DNA from: Coniferiporia sulphurascens
Taxonomy: Eukaryota; Basidiomycota; Agaricomycetes; Hymenochaetales; Hymenochaetaceae
Assembly (NCBI GenBank): GCA_002794785.1
Contig: NBBA01000009.1
Location: 1,798,001-1,862,000 of the forward strand
Direction: 5' to 3'
Length of the DNA: 64,000 nt
Part shown: positions 11,381-24,346 of the stretch, one piece after another
Position numbering within the stretch: position 1 is the first letter of the stretch
How the letters are laid out: each line of letters opens with the position of its first letter
The notes under the pieces: generated by a model
What the model saw: the letters and a program-made list of their open reading frames with translations, nothing else
Databases searched by the model: none
Told to the model about the DNA's origin: nothing
Made by a program: the position numbers and the translations under genes

Positions 11381-13137
11381 ATGCTGAATCGCGCAGGCAG
11401 GTCCAGAAAATTGGTTGTTTTTACGTCGGGAGACATCTAATTAATTTTTTGCACCTTGCTTTCAGCTGTGTCGCGGCCGCTCCGAACGTGGTCTGGGCGG
11501 TCGTTTGCAACGGTTGCGGACACGCCCGTCCGTAGATACGGCGGCCTGAAGGACCAGGACAGAATATTTCAGAATGCATATTGTAAGCATGACCATGGGT
11601 TGAAGGGCGCACAGGTGTGTTATGGGTATCGCATCCAGGGTGGTGAAAAGCTAAGACTGTTGGCAGTCACGCGGCGACTGGCATCGTACGAAAGACATTC
11701 TCCTCAAGGGCGACTCGTGGATTATCCAACAAATCAAAGACTCGGGGCTCCGCGGCCGCGGCGGTGCTGGATTCCCCTCTGGTCTCAAATGGTCGTTTAT
11801 GAACAAGCCCAACTGGCAGAACGACAAGCGCCCACGCTACCTCGTCGTCAACGCCGACGAGGGCGAACCCGGAACATGCAAAGACCGCGAAATTCTACGT
11901 GGTGATCCGCACAAGCTCGTCGAAGGCTGCTTGGTCGCTGGTCGAGCCATGAACGCAACTGCTGCGTACATTTACATCCGCGGCGAGTTCTTCCAGGAGG
12001 CGTCGCACCTGCAGCAGGCGATAGACGAGGCTTACAAGGCTGGTCTCATCGGCAAGGACTCGTGTGGGAGTGGATACGGCTTCGACGTATATCTCCACCG
12101 TGGTGCAGGTGCTTATGTATGCGGTGAGGAGACCGCCCTGATTGAGAGTCTCGAGGGGAAGCAGGGCAAGCCGCGCTTGAAGCCGCCGTTCCCCGCCGAT
12201 GTCGGTTTGTTCGGCTGTCCGACTACCGTCGCAAACGTCGAGACCGTCGCTGTTGCGCCGACCATTTGCCGTCGCGGTGCAAGTTGGTTCTCGTCGTTCG
12301 GCCGTGAGCGCAACCAGGGCACGAAGTTGTTCTGTATTTCTGGCCACGTCAACAACCCGTGTGTTGTCGAGGAAGAGATGAGTATCCCCCTGAAGGAGCT
12401 TATTGACCGTCACTGTGGTGGTGTACGTGGTGGATGGGATAACCTGTTGGGTATCATTCCGGGTGGTAGCTCGGTCCCCGTCTTGCCCAAGGACAAGTGT
12501 GCAGAGGTCCTGTGAGTTCCGTCCGGGTTTCGATTTAATGCCTTCCCTAACTTTGTGATAGCATGGACTTTGACTCGCTGAAGGATGCGCAATCCGGTCT
12601 TGGTACCGGTGCTGTCATCGTTATGGACAAGTCGACGGACATTGTTGCCGCTATTGCCCGTTTCGCTCACGTAAGCCAACTCTGATTTTCAAGCGAGTAA
12701 AAGCTAATTAACGTCTGTAGTTCTACAAACACGAGTCGTGTGGGCAGTGCACTCCATGCCGAGAGGGTACATCGTGGATGATGAATATGATGGACCGCCT
12801 TGTTGAGGGTCGTGGACATCGCCGAGAGATCGACATGCTTCTTGAACTCACGTATGTCCTTATTTTTGTGAATGTTACTATAACTCATTTCGTGATTTTT
12901 CTTTTTAGAAAACAAGTTGAAGGTCACACTATCTGTGCATTGGGTGACGCCGCGGCTTGGCCAATCCAGGGCCTTATGCGTCATTTCCGACCGGAGGTCG
13001 AAGCGCGTATCGACGCGTTCCGCGCGCAGAACGGGACCGTCCTCTTCGGTGGTCGTTTGAAGAGCGAACTTGGTGACCCATATCACGCGCTGCCGGACAA
13101 CCTTGGCGGTAATCTGGTAGATGAGCCAAGGGCTTAG
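11381..13137 (+). CDS. NDUFV1: NADH:ubiquinone oxidoreductase 51-kDa subunit (complex I, NDUFV1)
   Basis: Six exons (11381-11396, 11466-11614, 11667-12511, 12562-12670, 12721-12851, 12909-13137) give 492 residues, the usual length. A basic, Ser-rich mitochondrial presequence ([14 protein letters not shown]) precedes [29 protein letters not shown] and [15 protein letters not shown] form the FMN/NADH site. [13 protein letters not shown] plus a later Cys in [13 protein letters not shown] provide the four ligands of the N3 [4Fe-4S] cluster. The subunit oxidises NADH and passes electrons through FMN in the peripheral arm of complex I in the mitochondrial matrix. The first exon is only 16 nt and needs a GC donor (CAG|GCAGGT) to join in phase; this 5' end is the least certain part. 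Confidence 0.93.
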
Positions 13138-13482
13138 ACGAGGGCGGGGTATACGACTTAGATACTTATACTCGCTTTATTTGGGCCTGTGTCGAAAGTC
13201 GTGCATATAAACTTTTTTCCTGAAGTTACATTTTCAGCGCCATCAACTTCATATTTCTTGTTTCTGGTATATTATGTAACCACACCTAATGTGGCCTTCC
13301 CGCAATGGACGAATGGCACGCAACTTCGACCAGAGTGCAGAACGTCTACAGGCTGTGTTTGTTTCTTACTTCAAAAACGATTGAGGTTGTACGAGAACTC
13401 TGTAAGAGGGGACGAAATTCAGCGACGCCGCACCTAAATAATCAGTAAAACACATTTTGGAGGGGAACCCAACTTCTGCTGA
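13138..13482. other. Intergenic between NDUFV1 and PFS2
   Basis: 345 bases holding the NDUFV1 3' UTR and the promoter of the downstream WD40 gene. No other feature was seen. Confidence 0.45.
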
Positions 13483-15606
13483 ATGACGGACGCGCTCCCC
13501 GTACTTCTACCTTCCTATTCTCTCCCTCGCACGTCGCCCTCGGAATGGAGACCGAGAAAGCACTTGCAGCCTCCGCAGCCGCCACCTGCGGATGAAGGGA
13601 GACAGGATATCGCTATGGCTGCAGCGCGCCAGATGCTTGATGGCAAGGCGCTCAAAAAGACGCGGCCACGGCGTACTGTGGACTACGGCGGGAGCATGGG
13701 CCGACTGATTTTGGTGCGTAGTATTTGCTTTGGGATGTAGAGAACTTGTTAAAATGTTGTGCGGCAAGGGCAGAATCGTAAATCGCGCCCGAACCCGTTG
13801 TACACGCCGTACATTAGACCAGCCCCGCCGTTTATCACCGACGTACGTTGCACACGAAGTTATTGAATTGGATGATACACTAACCCTATGTACTGCAGCT
13901 CTTGCCCCCGAAGGCCTACCCGGGGAACCCATCGACGTCGCTGACGACCAAGTTCGTGCACACGTCGACGAACAAGATCCGCTGCCCAGTGAACACCGTC
14001 GCGTGGACGCCCGAGGGCCGGCGTGTGCTCACGGGCTCGACGAGCGGCGAGTTCACGCTGTGGAACGGACTCACGTTCAACTTCGAGACCATCCTCCAGG
14101 CCCACGATACTGCTATCCGCACCCTCACCTTTACGAGCTCTGGCGCGTACCTCGCGAGTGCTGACCAGTCCGGCATCGTCAAGTACTTCCAGCCGAATAT
14201 GAACAATCTTACAGCCTGGCAGGCTCACCGCGAGGCGGTTCGCGGTATTTCTTTCTCGCCGGATGATAGTCGCTTTGCAACTGCTAGTGATGATTCTACG
14301 GTCCGTATTTGGGATTTCGAGGAGAGCAGAGAAGAGAGGGTGCTATCGGGTAAGACACTAGCATTATATTATCATTAGATATTAAATTTTCTACAGGGCA
14401 CGGATGGGACGTCAGATGTGTGCAGTGGCATCCAACAAAAGGTCTACTCGTATCAGGCAGCAAAGACAACCTCGTCAAGTTCTGGGATCCACGGACAGGA
14501 ACTTGTCTCTCCACATTGTAGGTTCTATCCAATACTTAAATACCCATTTACTAACTTTAATTTAGACACCACCACAAAAACACGATCCAAGCGCTAGCCT
14601 GGTCACCAAATGGCGACTTCGTAGCCACAGCGTCGCGTGACCAGACAGTCCGACTATTCGACATTCGTGCCATGAAAGAATACCGGGTCCTCAAAGGGCA
14701 TAAAAAGGAAGTCTGCTGTGAGCCCCCCAAATTCCTCTTCATCTTAATAACGCACCAGCTAATACACCGCTAGCACTCGCCTGGCATCCTATCCACCCCA
14801 TCCTCGTCTCGGGTGGCTCGGAGGGCTCGATCCTCTACTGGGACGTCGCCACAGCCGAGCCAACACCAAGCGCCGGCGTCCCGCCCACACTTCCCGCGCT
14901 TTCGGGTGCACCGCGCGCGACGCTCGCACAGGCGCACGATAGCAACGTATGGGCACTCGCGTTCCACCCGCTCGGCCACCTCCTCGCGAGCGCGTCGAAC
15001 GACCACACGACGCGCTTCTGGGCGCGTGAGCGCCCTGGGGACTCGGGCTCAACGTTCTCTGGCGGAGGCGCGCGGCCGCCTGCCGGCGCAGAGGAAGACG
15101 CGGATGCGGACGAGGGAGAGGGCGAGGATGAGGAGATGGCGGTGCCTGGGTTCGCGTATGTCGGCGCGGGCGGCGGAGCGGCGGGCCAGGGCCAGGGACA
15201 GGGCCAGTGGTGGGGGAAAGATGAAGAACAGGGGGGTGGGAGCCGCACGGACAGCCCGTTCAGGCGGGGCGCGGCGGATGGAAGCGCAGGTATGGGTATG
15301 GGCATGGGAGGGATGGGCGCAGGGGGCGTACCTGGCTTAAGCATGGGTGCGGACGAAGGTATACCGGGTTTCGGGCGTGCAGCACCTATGGAGGATGTGC
15401 GCTCGACGAGCGTTGCACATAGGCAGGGCGCGCCGCTGCCGCCTCAGGAGGACGTTTATGGAGATGGAGACGGACCGGGAGGCGGGCAGTGGGGCGGGAA
15501 TTATCGGGACCGAGGGCATGGGTCTGGGCGGGGTGGCGGTGGAGGTGGAGGCGGCGGTGGTCGGGGCAGCCGATGGGGGCCAAGGCGGGGCGGCGGTCGG
15601 TACTAA
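13483..15606 (+). CDS. PFS2: WD40 polyadenylation factor Pfs2 / WDR33
   Basis: Six exons (13483-13713, 13774-13842, 13899-14349, 14397-14517, 14566-14717, 14774-15606) give 618 residues. The N-terminus [14 protein letters not shown] and the exon-2 block [15 protein letters not shown] are hallmarks of Pfs2/WDR33. WD40 repeats follow ([115 protein letters not shown]). The protein is a core subunit of the nuclear cleavage and polyadenylation complex and helps recognise the poly(A) signal. The last about 200 residues are low-complexity: acidic EDEEM, a Gly/Gln/Met-rich stretch and an RGG-type tail ending near [14 protein letters not shown]. This tail is plausibly an RNA-binding or phase-separating segment. 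Confidence 0.94.
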
Positions 15607-15905
15607 TTAGATTGACTCTGTTGAACGGAGCCCTGTTTTTGTACATAATTTCTTCTACATATACGCTATTCTTCGAACTCAACTATTGAGTAGATGTACA
15701 GGTGTGTTTGTATGTATGACAGAGTGCTTCAGCCGAACCGTCAAAAGACGGATCCGGTCGGTAATTATGAGGGCGGCGGACCAGAATGATGAAAGTAAGG
15801 TTGCGATTGAGTGGAAGAAAGAAGGTTGGAAAAAAAGCTAGGAGAGTGACTAAACGCTTGCATCGAGATAACTGTATTAGATTGAGAACATAAAGGTCGT
15901 ATGCG
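15607..15905. terminator. Convergent 3' ends of PFS2 and the RBR ligase gene
   Basis: 299 bases between two converging stop codons. Both 3' UTRs and poly(A) sites must lie here or overlap. No distinct eukaryotic poly(A) signal was singled out. Confidence 0.4.
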
Positions 15906-18249
15906 TCAGTCGAGGGGAATGGTCCAGTCCCAGTGTCCATCAGCAAGGCCTTTCGCGACGTCGACCAGCATCATCTCATGGCGCTTTTGCACGTAAACCT
16001 AAGTAACAGGGAATAGGGGAAGGTTGTATATAAGCAATCTGTCGAAACGATCACAAGCGGCTGACCGTTTTATCCATGACCTTTCGACGGAGGTTTTTGA
16101 CGGACGCGTCCTCTATTGGCTCGTCAATTAGCTGTGACAGCTGCTCGACGGCTTTCTCCAGGTCGCTGGATAGTGAAAGAACGATGAGAGGAAAATTAAA
16201 AAATGCATGAATGAAGCAAAAGGGAGGGAGACACACGCTTGTAAGTCCTCGAATATCTGCTTTTTGTTACCGGAAGAAAGGAAGTGCGCCATAGCGTACG
16301 TCCACTTGAGTGATTGCCGGCACTTGGTCAGCTCGTTGGCGGCATGCTGCATGAAACGGGTCTGCGGAGGCGCGTATAGTCATCAGCACTGAAAAAATGA
16401 GAAGGAACAAAGAGAAAAAGATTGATTCCAGCCACTCCTCACCTCGATCCACGAAAGGCTCGAGTTTTCCTGTATCTCAAGCATCTTCTCCTGCGTTCGC
16501 TCGACAAGCTCCTCGTCGAGACGCGCAGAGAGCTCGTGGTTGTTGAACCGATCGAAGTAGAAAATCCAGCGCTGGAGGTTGACCTGCGCCTCGTCCATGG
16601 ACGCGGTCCGTGGAGGCTCGACAAACGAGTTGCACACGGATTGATTGTACCCGTGCACGTCCCAATCTTTCAGGCATACCCAACAGAACTGGAAAGAGCA
16701 GTGTCGGCAGGCGATGCGGCTATAGTAGAAGCGTGAGCTGAGCAGCTATTGGTTCTTATGAGTTGTGAAATCGTACTTGCACCCGCCGGCCTTCTCGATA
16801 TTATTGCTGCATTTTGGACACTTCCTCGTGTTCGCCTGGATTGCATAATATTTTAATAAATATGAGCGTATCAACTGAAATTAGACACTTACATTAATCC
16901 ACTGTGTCGTACCAGAGTCCTTGGAATCCAGCCATTGGTTAACAATTTTACAGATAGCCGGCGCGTGGCCGTCCTGCAGCCCGCAGCCAAAGCAAAACGG
17001 ATGACCCCGTGCACACGTTACGGTGGGTACGGTCGTAAGAAGCGCCGAGGTGCCGATCGAGCAGCGTACAGTCTCCGTGCACGAGGGCGCTGGACAGAAG
17101 CGGAGAGACGCAGTGGCAGAGACGAAAGATTGCGCAAGGAGAGTCTGCCAGCTTCGAATAAAAATAAAAATAAAAATAAAAACCCAAAATCAGTCACATA
17201 ATCCAACCTCCTTTCCTCCCAAAAGTGTAAATTCCGTCACTTGAACGCCTACTCACCGGTCGTAGACGTCGGCATCCGCGACAGCCGCGATGAAGTCCTC
17301 TGTAAGCGCCGTCTTGCACTTGTCCGCCATGCAACGCACAGAGCACTGACCCTCGTCCTTTACCTTACTCACTAGATACGCCCGCCAGCAGTCGCCGCAG
17401 AACCGGTGTCTGCACCTCGTCACGGGCATACCATCCGGCGGCTCGGGGAGGTCGTCGAAGCAGACTCCGCAAACATTGTCGGGCTCGGGATTTTTCTCAG
17501 GCTTAGGCTGCGGAGGTGGCGGTGAGCGCTGAGGAGGCTCATGGCGCCGCAGCCGTTTCTTAGGGGGTGAACCTACCAGCCGGCGTTTCAGAAAAACCCA
17601 GTGCGCCGTTAGGTGTACGGAAAGGAACTTACGACTATCTCCTGACTCTGCTGGTAATTGATCCTGAGCGGGCTTCGGCTCGCCAGCCGCGCACAGTACG
17701 CGCGCAGGGGCATCGGTATACAAATCGACGAGCTTTTCGCGGTTCCAGCGATAGTGCAAAAGGAGAATCATCGCGAGTCCCCGCTGTATGCATGCACGTG
17801 ACCCGACGGAGCCGAATCAGCAGGCGCGGGTGCGTACTACGTTAGCCAGCAAGCCAACAACGAGGAGGGGTGGACGGGGAAACGAGTGGGTAGAAATGGT
17901 GGTAGGTATATACGCACGTCGATATCGAGGATGGAGGCGACCGCGTCGCGCTCTCGGTCGATCTCTGCGCGAAGGGCCTCCGTACTGAGACACTCAAAGG
18001 ATACGGTTAGGTCCGCGCTCTTGCCCTTGCCGTCCTGTGAGACGGTGACCGACTTGTCTCCGTCGTCCTAATCCAAAAAAAGATCCTGTTAGCATTAGGA
18101 GGCATGGTAGAGCACGAAAACGACGCAGTGGCAGCGACTGGAACGAGCTCATCAGCAAACGCTGCGGTGGACTGTCCACGCACATCATCGTAGTTAAAGT
18201 CTGCGGTATCATCCGAATCGTACACCCCGTAGTCCTCATCATCAGACAT
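15906..18249 (-). CDS. Ariadne-type RBR E3 ubiquitin ligase
   Basis: Starts MSDDEDYGVYDSDDTADF, an acidic N-terminus typical of Ariadne proteins, and ends DGHWDWTIPLD. It is split by many short introns; not all borders were fixed. The order is a UBA-like region (TVSFECLSTEALRAEID), RING1 (CGVCFDDL, CRHRFCGDCW, CSVRCMADKC), IBR (VTCARGHPFCFGCGLQDG), RING2 (KCPKCSNNIEKAGGC, then CRHCSFQFCWVCLKDW) and the helical Ariadne domain (RFNNHELSARLDEELVE, LKWTYAMAHFL). The RING2 catalytic Cys in GGC is present, but the residues after it read NRI across an intron instead of the usual NHM. The enzyme would pass ubiquitin from an E2 via a thioester. An intron at about 17157-17190 contains an AAAAT-type microsatellite. 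Fission yeast and animals have one or two such genes. Confidence 0.9.
17157..17186. repeat. (AAAAT)n microsatellite in an RBR gene intron
   Basis: Five to six copies of a five/six-base AAAAT-type unit in tandem, within the intron between the RING1 and IBR exons of the minus-strand RBR ligase. It is simple-sequence DNA without an assigned function. Confidence 0.85.
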
Positions 18250-18620
18250 ATTGGCTGATGTGTCTCGTCGTCAAAGGTCGTCGTTGCTTATGGAAGAGGT
18301 AGATACTGCAGGAGGTGGTGAAGGTGGGCCGCGGGCGCAGTACTATGCTTGCAGGCAGGCCTTCATAACTGACGGTCTTAATGAGCCTCACGTAATACTG
18401 TACTTCCGTTTCTGGTAAGTCGGGATCGGCTACTACTACCCGGCTAGATGCATGCATACAGTATTATCTTAAAGAAAAGAAGCTCATGGCTTCCGCGAAA
18501 TGGGGGTCACCAAGAGTGGGGCAGAAACATCAATACAAGTACACAAGAAGTACACCCAATTCTACAAAAACACCAAAAGATGCGAAGGTAAAACAAACAA
18601 ACAGACAAAAGACGACAGGG
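18250..18620. other. Intergenic between the ABCG and RBR genes
   Basis: 371 bases holding the ABCG transporter 3' UTR and the RBR promoter, both on the minus strand. No separate gene is supported. Confidence 0.45.
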
Positions 18621-21600
18621 TCAGCGCCGCTCGCGCACCGTGAGCCACACGAAGCCAATGACGCCTGCACCGAAGCCTGCAACGAAGGCAAACAGCACGA
18701 GCACGTCCCTATAGTAGTTATTCGCGCCAAATCCAAAGAGCTGCGTCGGTATCGGTCGGGCGGCACGGTCAGACTCTCACGCCGCACACAAATAAATTTA
18801 AAGACTGTAATGAACTCACCAGCTGCATGATTACCTCCGCCGAGACGTCGACAGGCACGCCTTGCAGCGTGTCCTGGATCATAAGCCCCGCACCGACTTC
18901 GTTCACAGAGAGCGCCTCGAGGCAGTACTTGAGCGGACACAGCCATTGCAGCCAGCGCAACACCGGCGGGATTGAGTTGAGGTGCACGAAGAAACCCGCG
19001 AACGTCATCTGGTATAGCGCGGTGAGTGCGCTCAGCAGCACCGCTACACCACCATTAGCGAGCACGCTTGCGAGCAGGAAGTTCTGTGTCGGTTCTACTG
19101 TAAGCTTTTTATTTACGAGACTTTTATCTAGGAGAAACACGCACAAACAGGGTCATGGCGAGAGAGTAGAGCACCAGGATGAAGAGGAACTTGAAGAAGT
19201 GCGCTGCATCATCTGCGAGGCCTGCCATCCAGTACGTTCTGCGTGGGGCGCATAAGCTAGGTCTTGATAAAGGAGTCCGCACACACTTACGTAGATGAGA
19301 CGATGATCGTTGGTACAAGGCGCAACGGTACGACGTCGAAGATGAGGCGCGCAAGGAGCCACGCGGTGGGGCTGGTAAGCACAAGGAAAAATGCGTCCGA
19401 AAACCCCACCATTAGCAGGTTGTGCAAAGAACGCCTCCATTAGGTTCCAGGACTTACCTATAGTACATGTTCGACCGCTCGCGCACGAAGAGTGGGCGAG
19501 CCTCTATTAGATTATACAATGCGCTCAATGAAGAGAATGCCACTAATGCGCCCTGCGCAAGGTGAAAAAATAGAACGTAAAGGCTCAGTATCAAGTAAAG
19601 CTTCAAAGAATGCAGGACCACCGTACCAGGAAAAACAAGCAGCCAACACGCGACTGGAAGCCTGCAATAGTGATACCCGTGTTGAAATACAAACCGCCTG
19701 CGTTCCCAAGTGAGTACTAAGATTAGACCGAAAATCCAAAAAAAATGTGCCATACCACAGAAGACCCCAAGCACGCACGCAACTCCCACATGCGTAAGGA
19801 AAAGAGTCTTGTCCCTTTATTAGTGCTCGAGTCAACATCCCCGTTATATATACAAACTAGAAGCTCCTCACCTCCGCAGCATTTTCCACTCGCGTCCAGA
19901 GAGCACCTCGAACTGCGTCAAAAATGTTGTCGCATACCGCGAGCGCCCAGAGCGAGCCGACACGTCTGCAGCTTCTTCAGATCCGTTTCCGATCACCGTA
20001 CCCTTCTCCATCATGTATTGGTCGGGAGAGACAGGCGAGTCAGTCGACATAGTGGAGAATAGCGCAGGCGGCGGTGCGGAGGCAACGTCAAGTAGGTGCT
20101 CTGCTACGTTGTACCCCTCCGGCGGTGCGTCTACGCCGAGTGCGGTAAAGTGTGCTGCGGGCGCGAGCCCACCCGCTCCAGAATACAGTGCGCGCCCGTG
20201 TGCGAGCACGACGACGCGGTCGAACGTGTGGTACAGCTTCGAGCTAGAGGAGCGGAGTTTTGGATTAGTGTCGCATCATACCAGGCGTGAAAGGGGGAAA
20301 GAAAAAGGAAGAAAAAGGGGAGCGGGCGCACCTTGGCTGGTGGATGGACGCGATGACCGCGGTGGGATGCGTAGGATCACGTGCAATGGCTCGAAGCGCG
20401 TCCGCAACACGTGCAGCACTAACGGAATCGAGCCCGCTGGTCGGCTCGTCGAGCACAAGCGCATCGGGGCGACCGACGAGTTCGAGGCCAATACTGACGC
20501 GACGACGCTCGCCCCCAGACACACCGCGGGTAGCATGCGAGCCGATGCGTGAGCTCGCGACGCGCTCGAGGCCGAGCAACGCGATAACCTCGTCCACGCG
20601 CGCGACACGTGTGTGCGGGGGCACGCTTTCGGGGAGGCGCAGTGCCGCGGCGAAGGACAACGCCTCGCGTACTGTGAGCGCAGCGGGGAGGACGTCTTCC
20701 TGGGGGACGAACGCAATGCGCGCCGTGCCGCCTGCAGACGGCGAGACGGTGCCGGAAACGCGGCCAGACTTATGCTTACCCGCGAGGATCTCGACGAGCG
20801 TTGTTTTACCTGCGCCTGAGGGACCGAGAATGGCCATCATCTGCCCCGGGGCAACGTGTCCACTCACGCAATCAAGGATAGTTTTTTCATCTGTGTACCC
20901 GATTGCGCTGCTAGCCTTAGTGCGCCGCGGAAGGAAGCCACGGCTGTTCACTCCGGGGACGGTGTACGACACGTCTTGCCACGTGATCGCGATTCCGCCG
21001 TAGCTATCCGATGCATCTTTTCTCCATCCTCCCCGCGCCCGTCTTTGCATGACGAAGCCGAGGACGAGGAACGCAAGTGCAAGCGCTACGAGTGCGCCGA
21101 CGACGGCGAGACCTGCAATGACGCCGCCACTCAGACTCTTTCGCGTGTCACCTGATGTGCTTGTGCTCGATCCCGAGGCTGCATCAATGACGCCCTGTGC
21201 AACGCACTCGCCAAAGGTACAGTCCGAAAGGGACAGACCTGACGAGCCGAATAGCGAGTTCAGGACAGACTGCTGGAAGCCGCAGGAGACTGCCGAGCCA
21301 TTGGAAGGTGCCGTGCAGGAGATGGTTAAATCGCCGTTGAGGCCATCAATGGTCTGCGTGAGATCTACTGCCTACATCGACGTTGGAGCTTTTGATGAGA
21401 ACCTGGACAGACATAATGTATATATAGCAACAAACTGAAGCACTTACCCCACCACCGCCACAAAAAGTTGCGTTAGTCCGGCAGGTGCATTGAAGGCCGG
21501 AGCACTGCCAGTTCGTCGAGTTGTCGCTAGCGTTGCTCTGCGTGCACGCGCCCGCGGAACAGTAGAACTGCTCGACGCCGTCGTACCATAATTGCGCGTA

Positions 21601-22241
21601 CACAGAACCCGCGTCGCCGAAGCCGGTCACGTTCGGCAGCGGCGTGAGTGCGGGCTGGAGGGTGCGCAAGATGTTTAAGTTGGCCTGTGCTGGGAAGAGC
21701 GCTTGTAGCGTTGGGTTCTGTGCATGCGAATGTGGGGTGAGATCGACGGTGTCGTAATAGGGATGTTTGAGTATTTTTAGTAAAAAGAAAAACGTACGAC
21801 AACGCTGCAGCTCATCTGGCCCGCCGCCGACACCTGTGGCCCGGTACTGCATACGAGTGTACTGTTCTCGCCCGTGAGTCCCGACGTGAGGCCACCTGCG
21901 CTTGAGATCCCACTTCCTCCTATGCTCGTGAATGCTGCCTGGCATGCTGCAGCGCTCTGGCAGACGTTGCATCCGAAACCGCCCCAGCCTGTCTCGCACG
22001 TGCAGGCGGACGCGGTGATGTTCGCGAGGACTGTCGCGTTTCCAGAGGCGAGGTGCCTGTTCGTCCCTTCGAAAATGTCTCCACCGCAGGCTGGCTCGGA
22101 GCAGGTGGGCCCACCAAAGCCTGGAGGACAACTGCAAACCGTGCCGTTTTGCGTACCGTAGTTCTCACACGACGATGACCCCTGTGCTAAGACTTGCCAA
22201 CCGAGCCCGAGGACGCCGAGCAGTGAGGAAAGGCGATACAT
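18621..22241 (-). CDS. ADP1: ABCG-family transporter, yeast Adp1-like
   Basis: A multi-exon gene with the reverse-order layout of ABCG proteins preceded by a large secreted ectodomain. MYRLSSLLGVLGLGWQVLA is a signal peptide. EGF-like Cys-rich segments follow (CSCPPGFGGPTC, CTCETGWGGFGC), then a glycosylatable Cys-rich region and one membrane helix (IAGLAVVGALVALALAFL). The nucleotide-binding domain has Walker A GPSGAGKTT, signature VSGGERRRVSIG and Walker B LVLDEPTSGLDS. About six membrane helices complete the C-terminus, which ends in LTVRERR. This architecture (EGF-like ectodomain, one TM, NBD, six TMs) is that of S. cerevisiae Adp1, whose substrate is unknown. Membrane location is likely; a substrate cannot be inferred. 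Exon borders were read approximately. Confidence 0.92.
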
Positions 22242-24346
22242 TTGATTCTGTGCGTGGTTTTGGGTAGCAGAGCAGGCAGGATGGGCAGGGCAACCTCTGG
22301 GGGGTTTTTGAATAAGGATGGGGGGATTTAGAGTGATCCCGCCAGTGATTTCTGACGCCGTCGAGTCTAGTACCCTTCTAAGTTCCGCTACGACCGCTGT
22401 TCCCGTCTAGTACTTAACTCGGTATTGTTACCCACAGGGCTTGTGTTTTGTCCACATAAGATTGAGGCTAGATCGTCGGGCAGGAAAAGGACACTGGTTC
22501 GTATAAAAGTCGAATGACAAGAGGAGTTCACGCGAGAGAGCGGAGGCACTTTCATTTGAGACTAATAATAGATGAGTATGAAAGCCGCGCCCCTGGTTTT
22601 ATATTTCCGGCATTCACCGAGTCATGTCGTGTTTTTAATTTCCAAACCTGAGTGAGCCCAATATTCTGCTCACTACCGTCTCTATAATTCTCTGGCAAGA
22701 AATACAAACAGCGGGAGTTGTATATTCCCCCCACAACTCTGATGCTAAGCAATGCCTATGATCTCGAACAACATCTGAGCGTGCTTCGCCGTTACGATCG
22801 TATCTATCTTGTCCATCGAGATGCCGGTGCCAGTGCTCCCGCATCGGAGGTTGGGCCTCCTCATTCAATGCTGCGGGTGTAGGTTTGATAACTTATTCCG
22901 GCAGCCTTCTCAGAAGCCATCACAAAGACTGAAATAGCCTACAAGCTCACCATTGGGCAAACGCGCCCAAGCAACCCGTGGGTCCGTTCTCGGCGTCTAG
23001 GCCGTCTAGACATCTAAGCCCCTCTCCTGATGTCCAAGCCATTCTATCGACTTCTTCATGACTCGCAAGGTGCAGATGAGACGCGTTACGCTCGTCTTTG
23101 CGGTGGGAGTCATGGTACAACGATATGGGATGAGGGGCAGGGATCGCACATTTCAGTGGCTTCTGTCGATTCGTATGTGTCTGTTTGTCTCGACTTCGAC
23201 GATGAGTCTACCATGCAGCTTTCTACTCTGTAAACACTTCTCTGATTGAAATCGCTACCTCCTCGTGTCACCGGAAGGATCTGCGACGAGGCTCACTCGT
23301 GTCGACTGTCGGCCTCGTGGGTTCTATTGGCAGAATGTAATGATACAACCTTCGTCGCGGGAGAGATGCAAGCGACAGATCATGCTCTGCCTAAGGTATG
23401 AAATTACTTAAAATTGTGGAAAGCCAAGAACTAGATGGTTGCAGCTATGCTTTTACTGGTATCAATTCTCAACCCATTCTATGTGGATTCAGTAATGCCG
23501 TTCGGGTTCGCAGGTGTTGTCGACCGCGTCACGTAAGGTTTTAGATTACGCGATGCGGATGTCTTGAGCTGATCCAGTTCTCCGATGTTTGTTTTCTACA
23601 GTATGCGTTATCCTGAATGTGGTCTGCCGCTAGGTGACAGTAAATCAGACGAGCACATATAGTGTAGAACATTCTTCCACTTCATCGTGGCGAAGACTTA
23701 TGGAGACAGCCTGAGTTATAACGGCTACAAAGCCTTTATCCCTTTGATTTTCACCCATCACAACGCTCTTGAAATGGAAAGCTATGAGTACATGTTGCCT
23801 CGAGTCCTGAGCCGTTGACTTATCGTCCAGACTGTGCCTCAAGTTTCCGTGGGCGTTGGGAGGTACCGGACCTATTAATCGATAGGCTCAATAATCGTCT
23901 GTGGCCATGCCTGGAGCCCCGATTCCATGAGACTACTTCTGAATGACCAGTCTCTCACAGGAAGAACAGATACTTCTCCGCCCTCTGGTGAGATACCCGA
24001 GTTGACTTCACCTATCTCATATAATGTGTTTCGCTGACGCGTCTGGACAGTGCTAGACTATTTCAATTTCTGTCAGCAAGTCATATATGATGCGTGCTCG
24101 CCATATCAAATATCCCTCATTTACAACTGTCAGCAGGGTCGTGTCGAGTTTGGAAGCGGAGGTAATTTGTTTCTTTACAAGTTATATGAATTAGTGCTGA
24201 AGATCGACCTGACTCCGTGCATAAAGCTTGAAAGTTTTCAATCCAAATTTCGCTCTATAGCGTCATGTGCTCCCATGATCATCGCTGCCCAAACCACGAC
24301 GATGCGTCTTAAAAGTTTCAATAGAGTTCTTAGTATCAATACATTA
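22242..24346. other. Gene-poor region, no supported gene
   Basis: About 2.1 kb upstream of the ABCG gene. It should begin with that gene's promoter. Short ORFs at 22552-22868 (minus) and 23030-23249 (plus) have no recognisable domain. The sequence from about 22900 to 24100 may hold decayed coding DNA, but no reading frame persists. Confidence 0.4.

Noticed and set aside
20287..21003. 238-codon plus-strand ORF
   Set aside because: Antisense to the nucleotide-binding domain exon of the ABCG transporter, which has intact Walker motifs on the minus strand.
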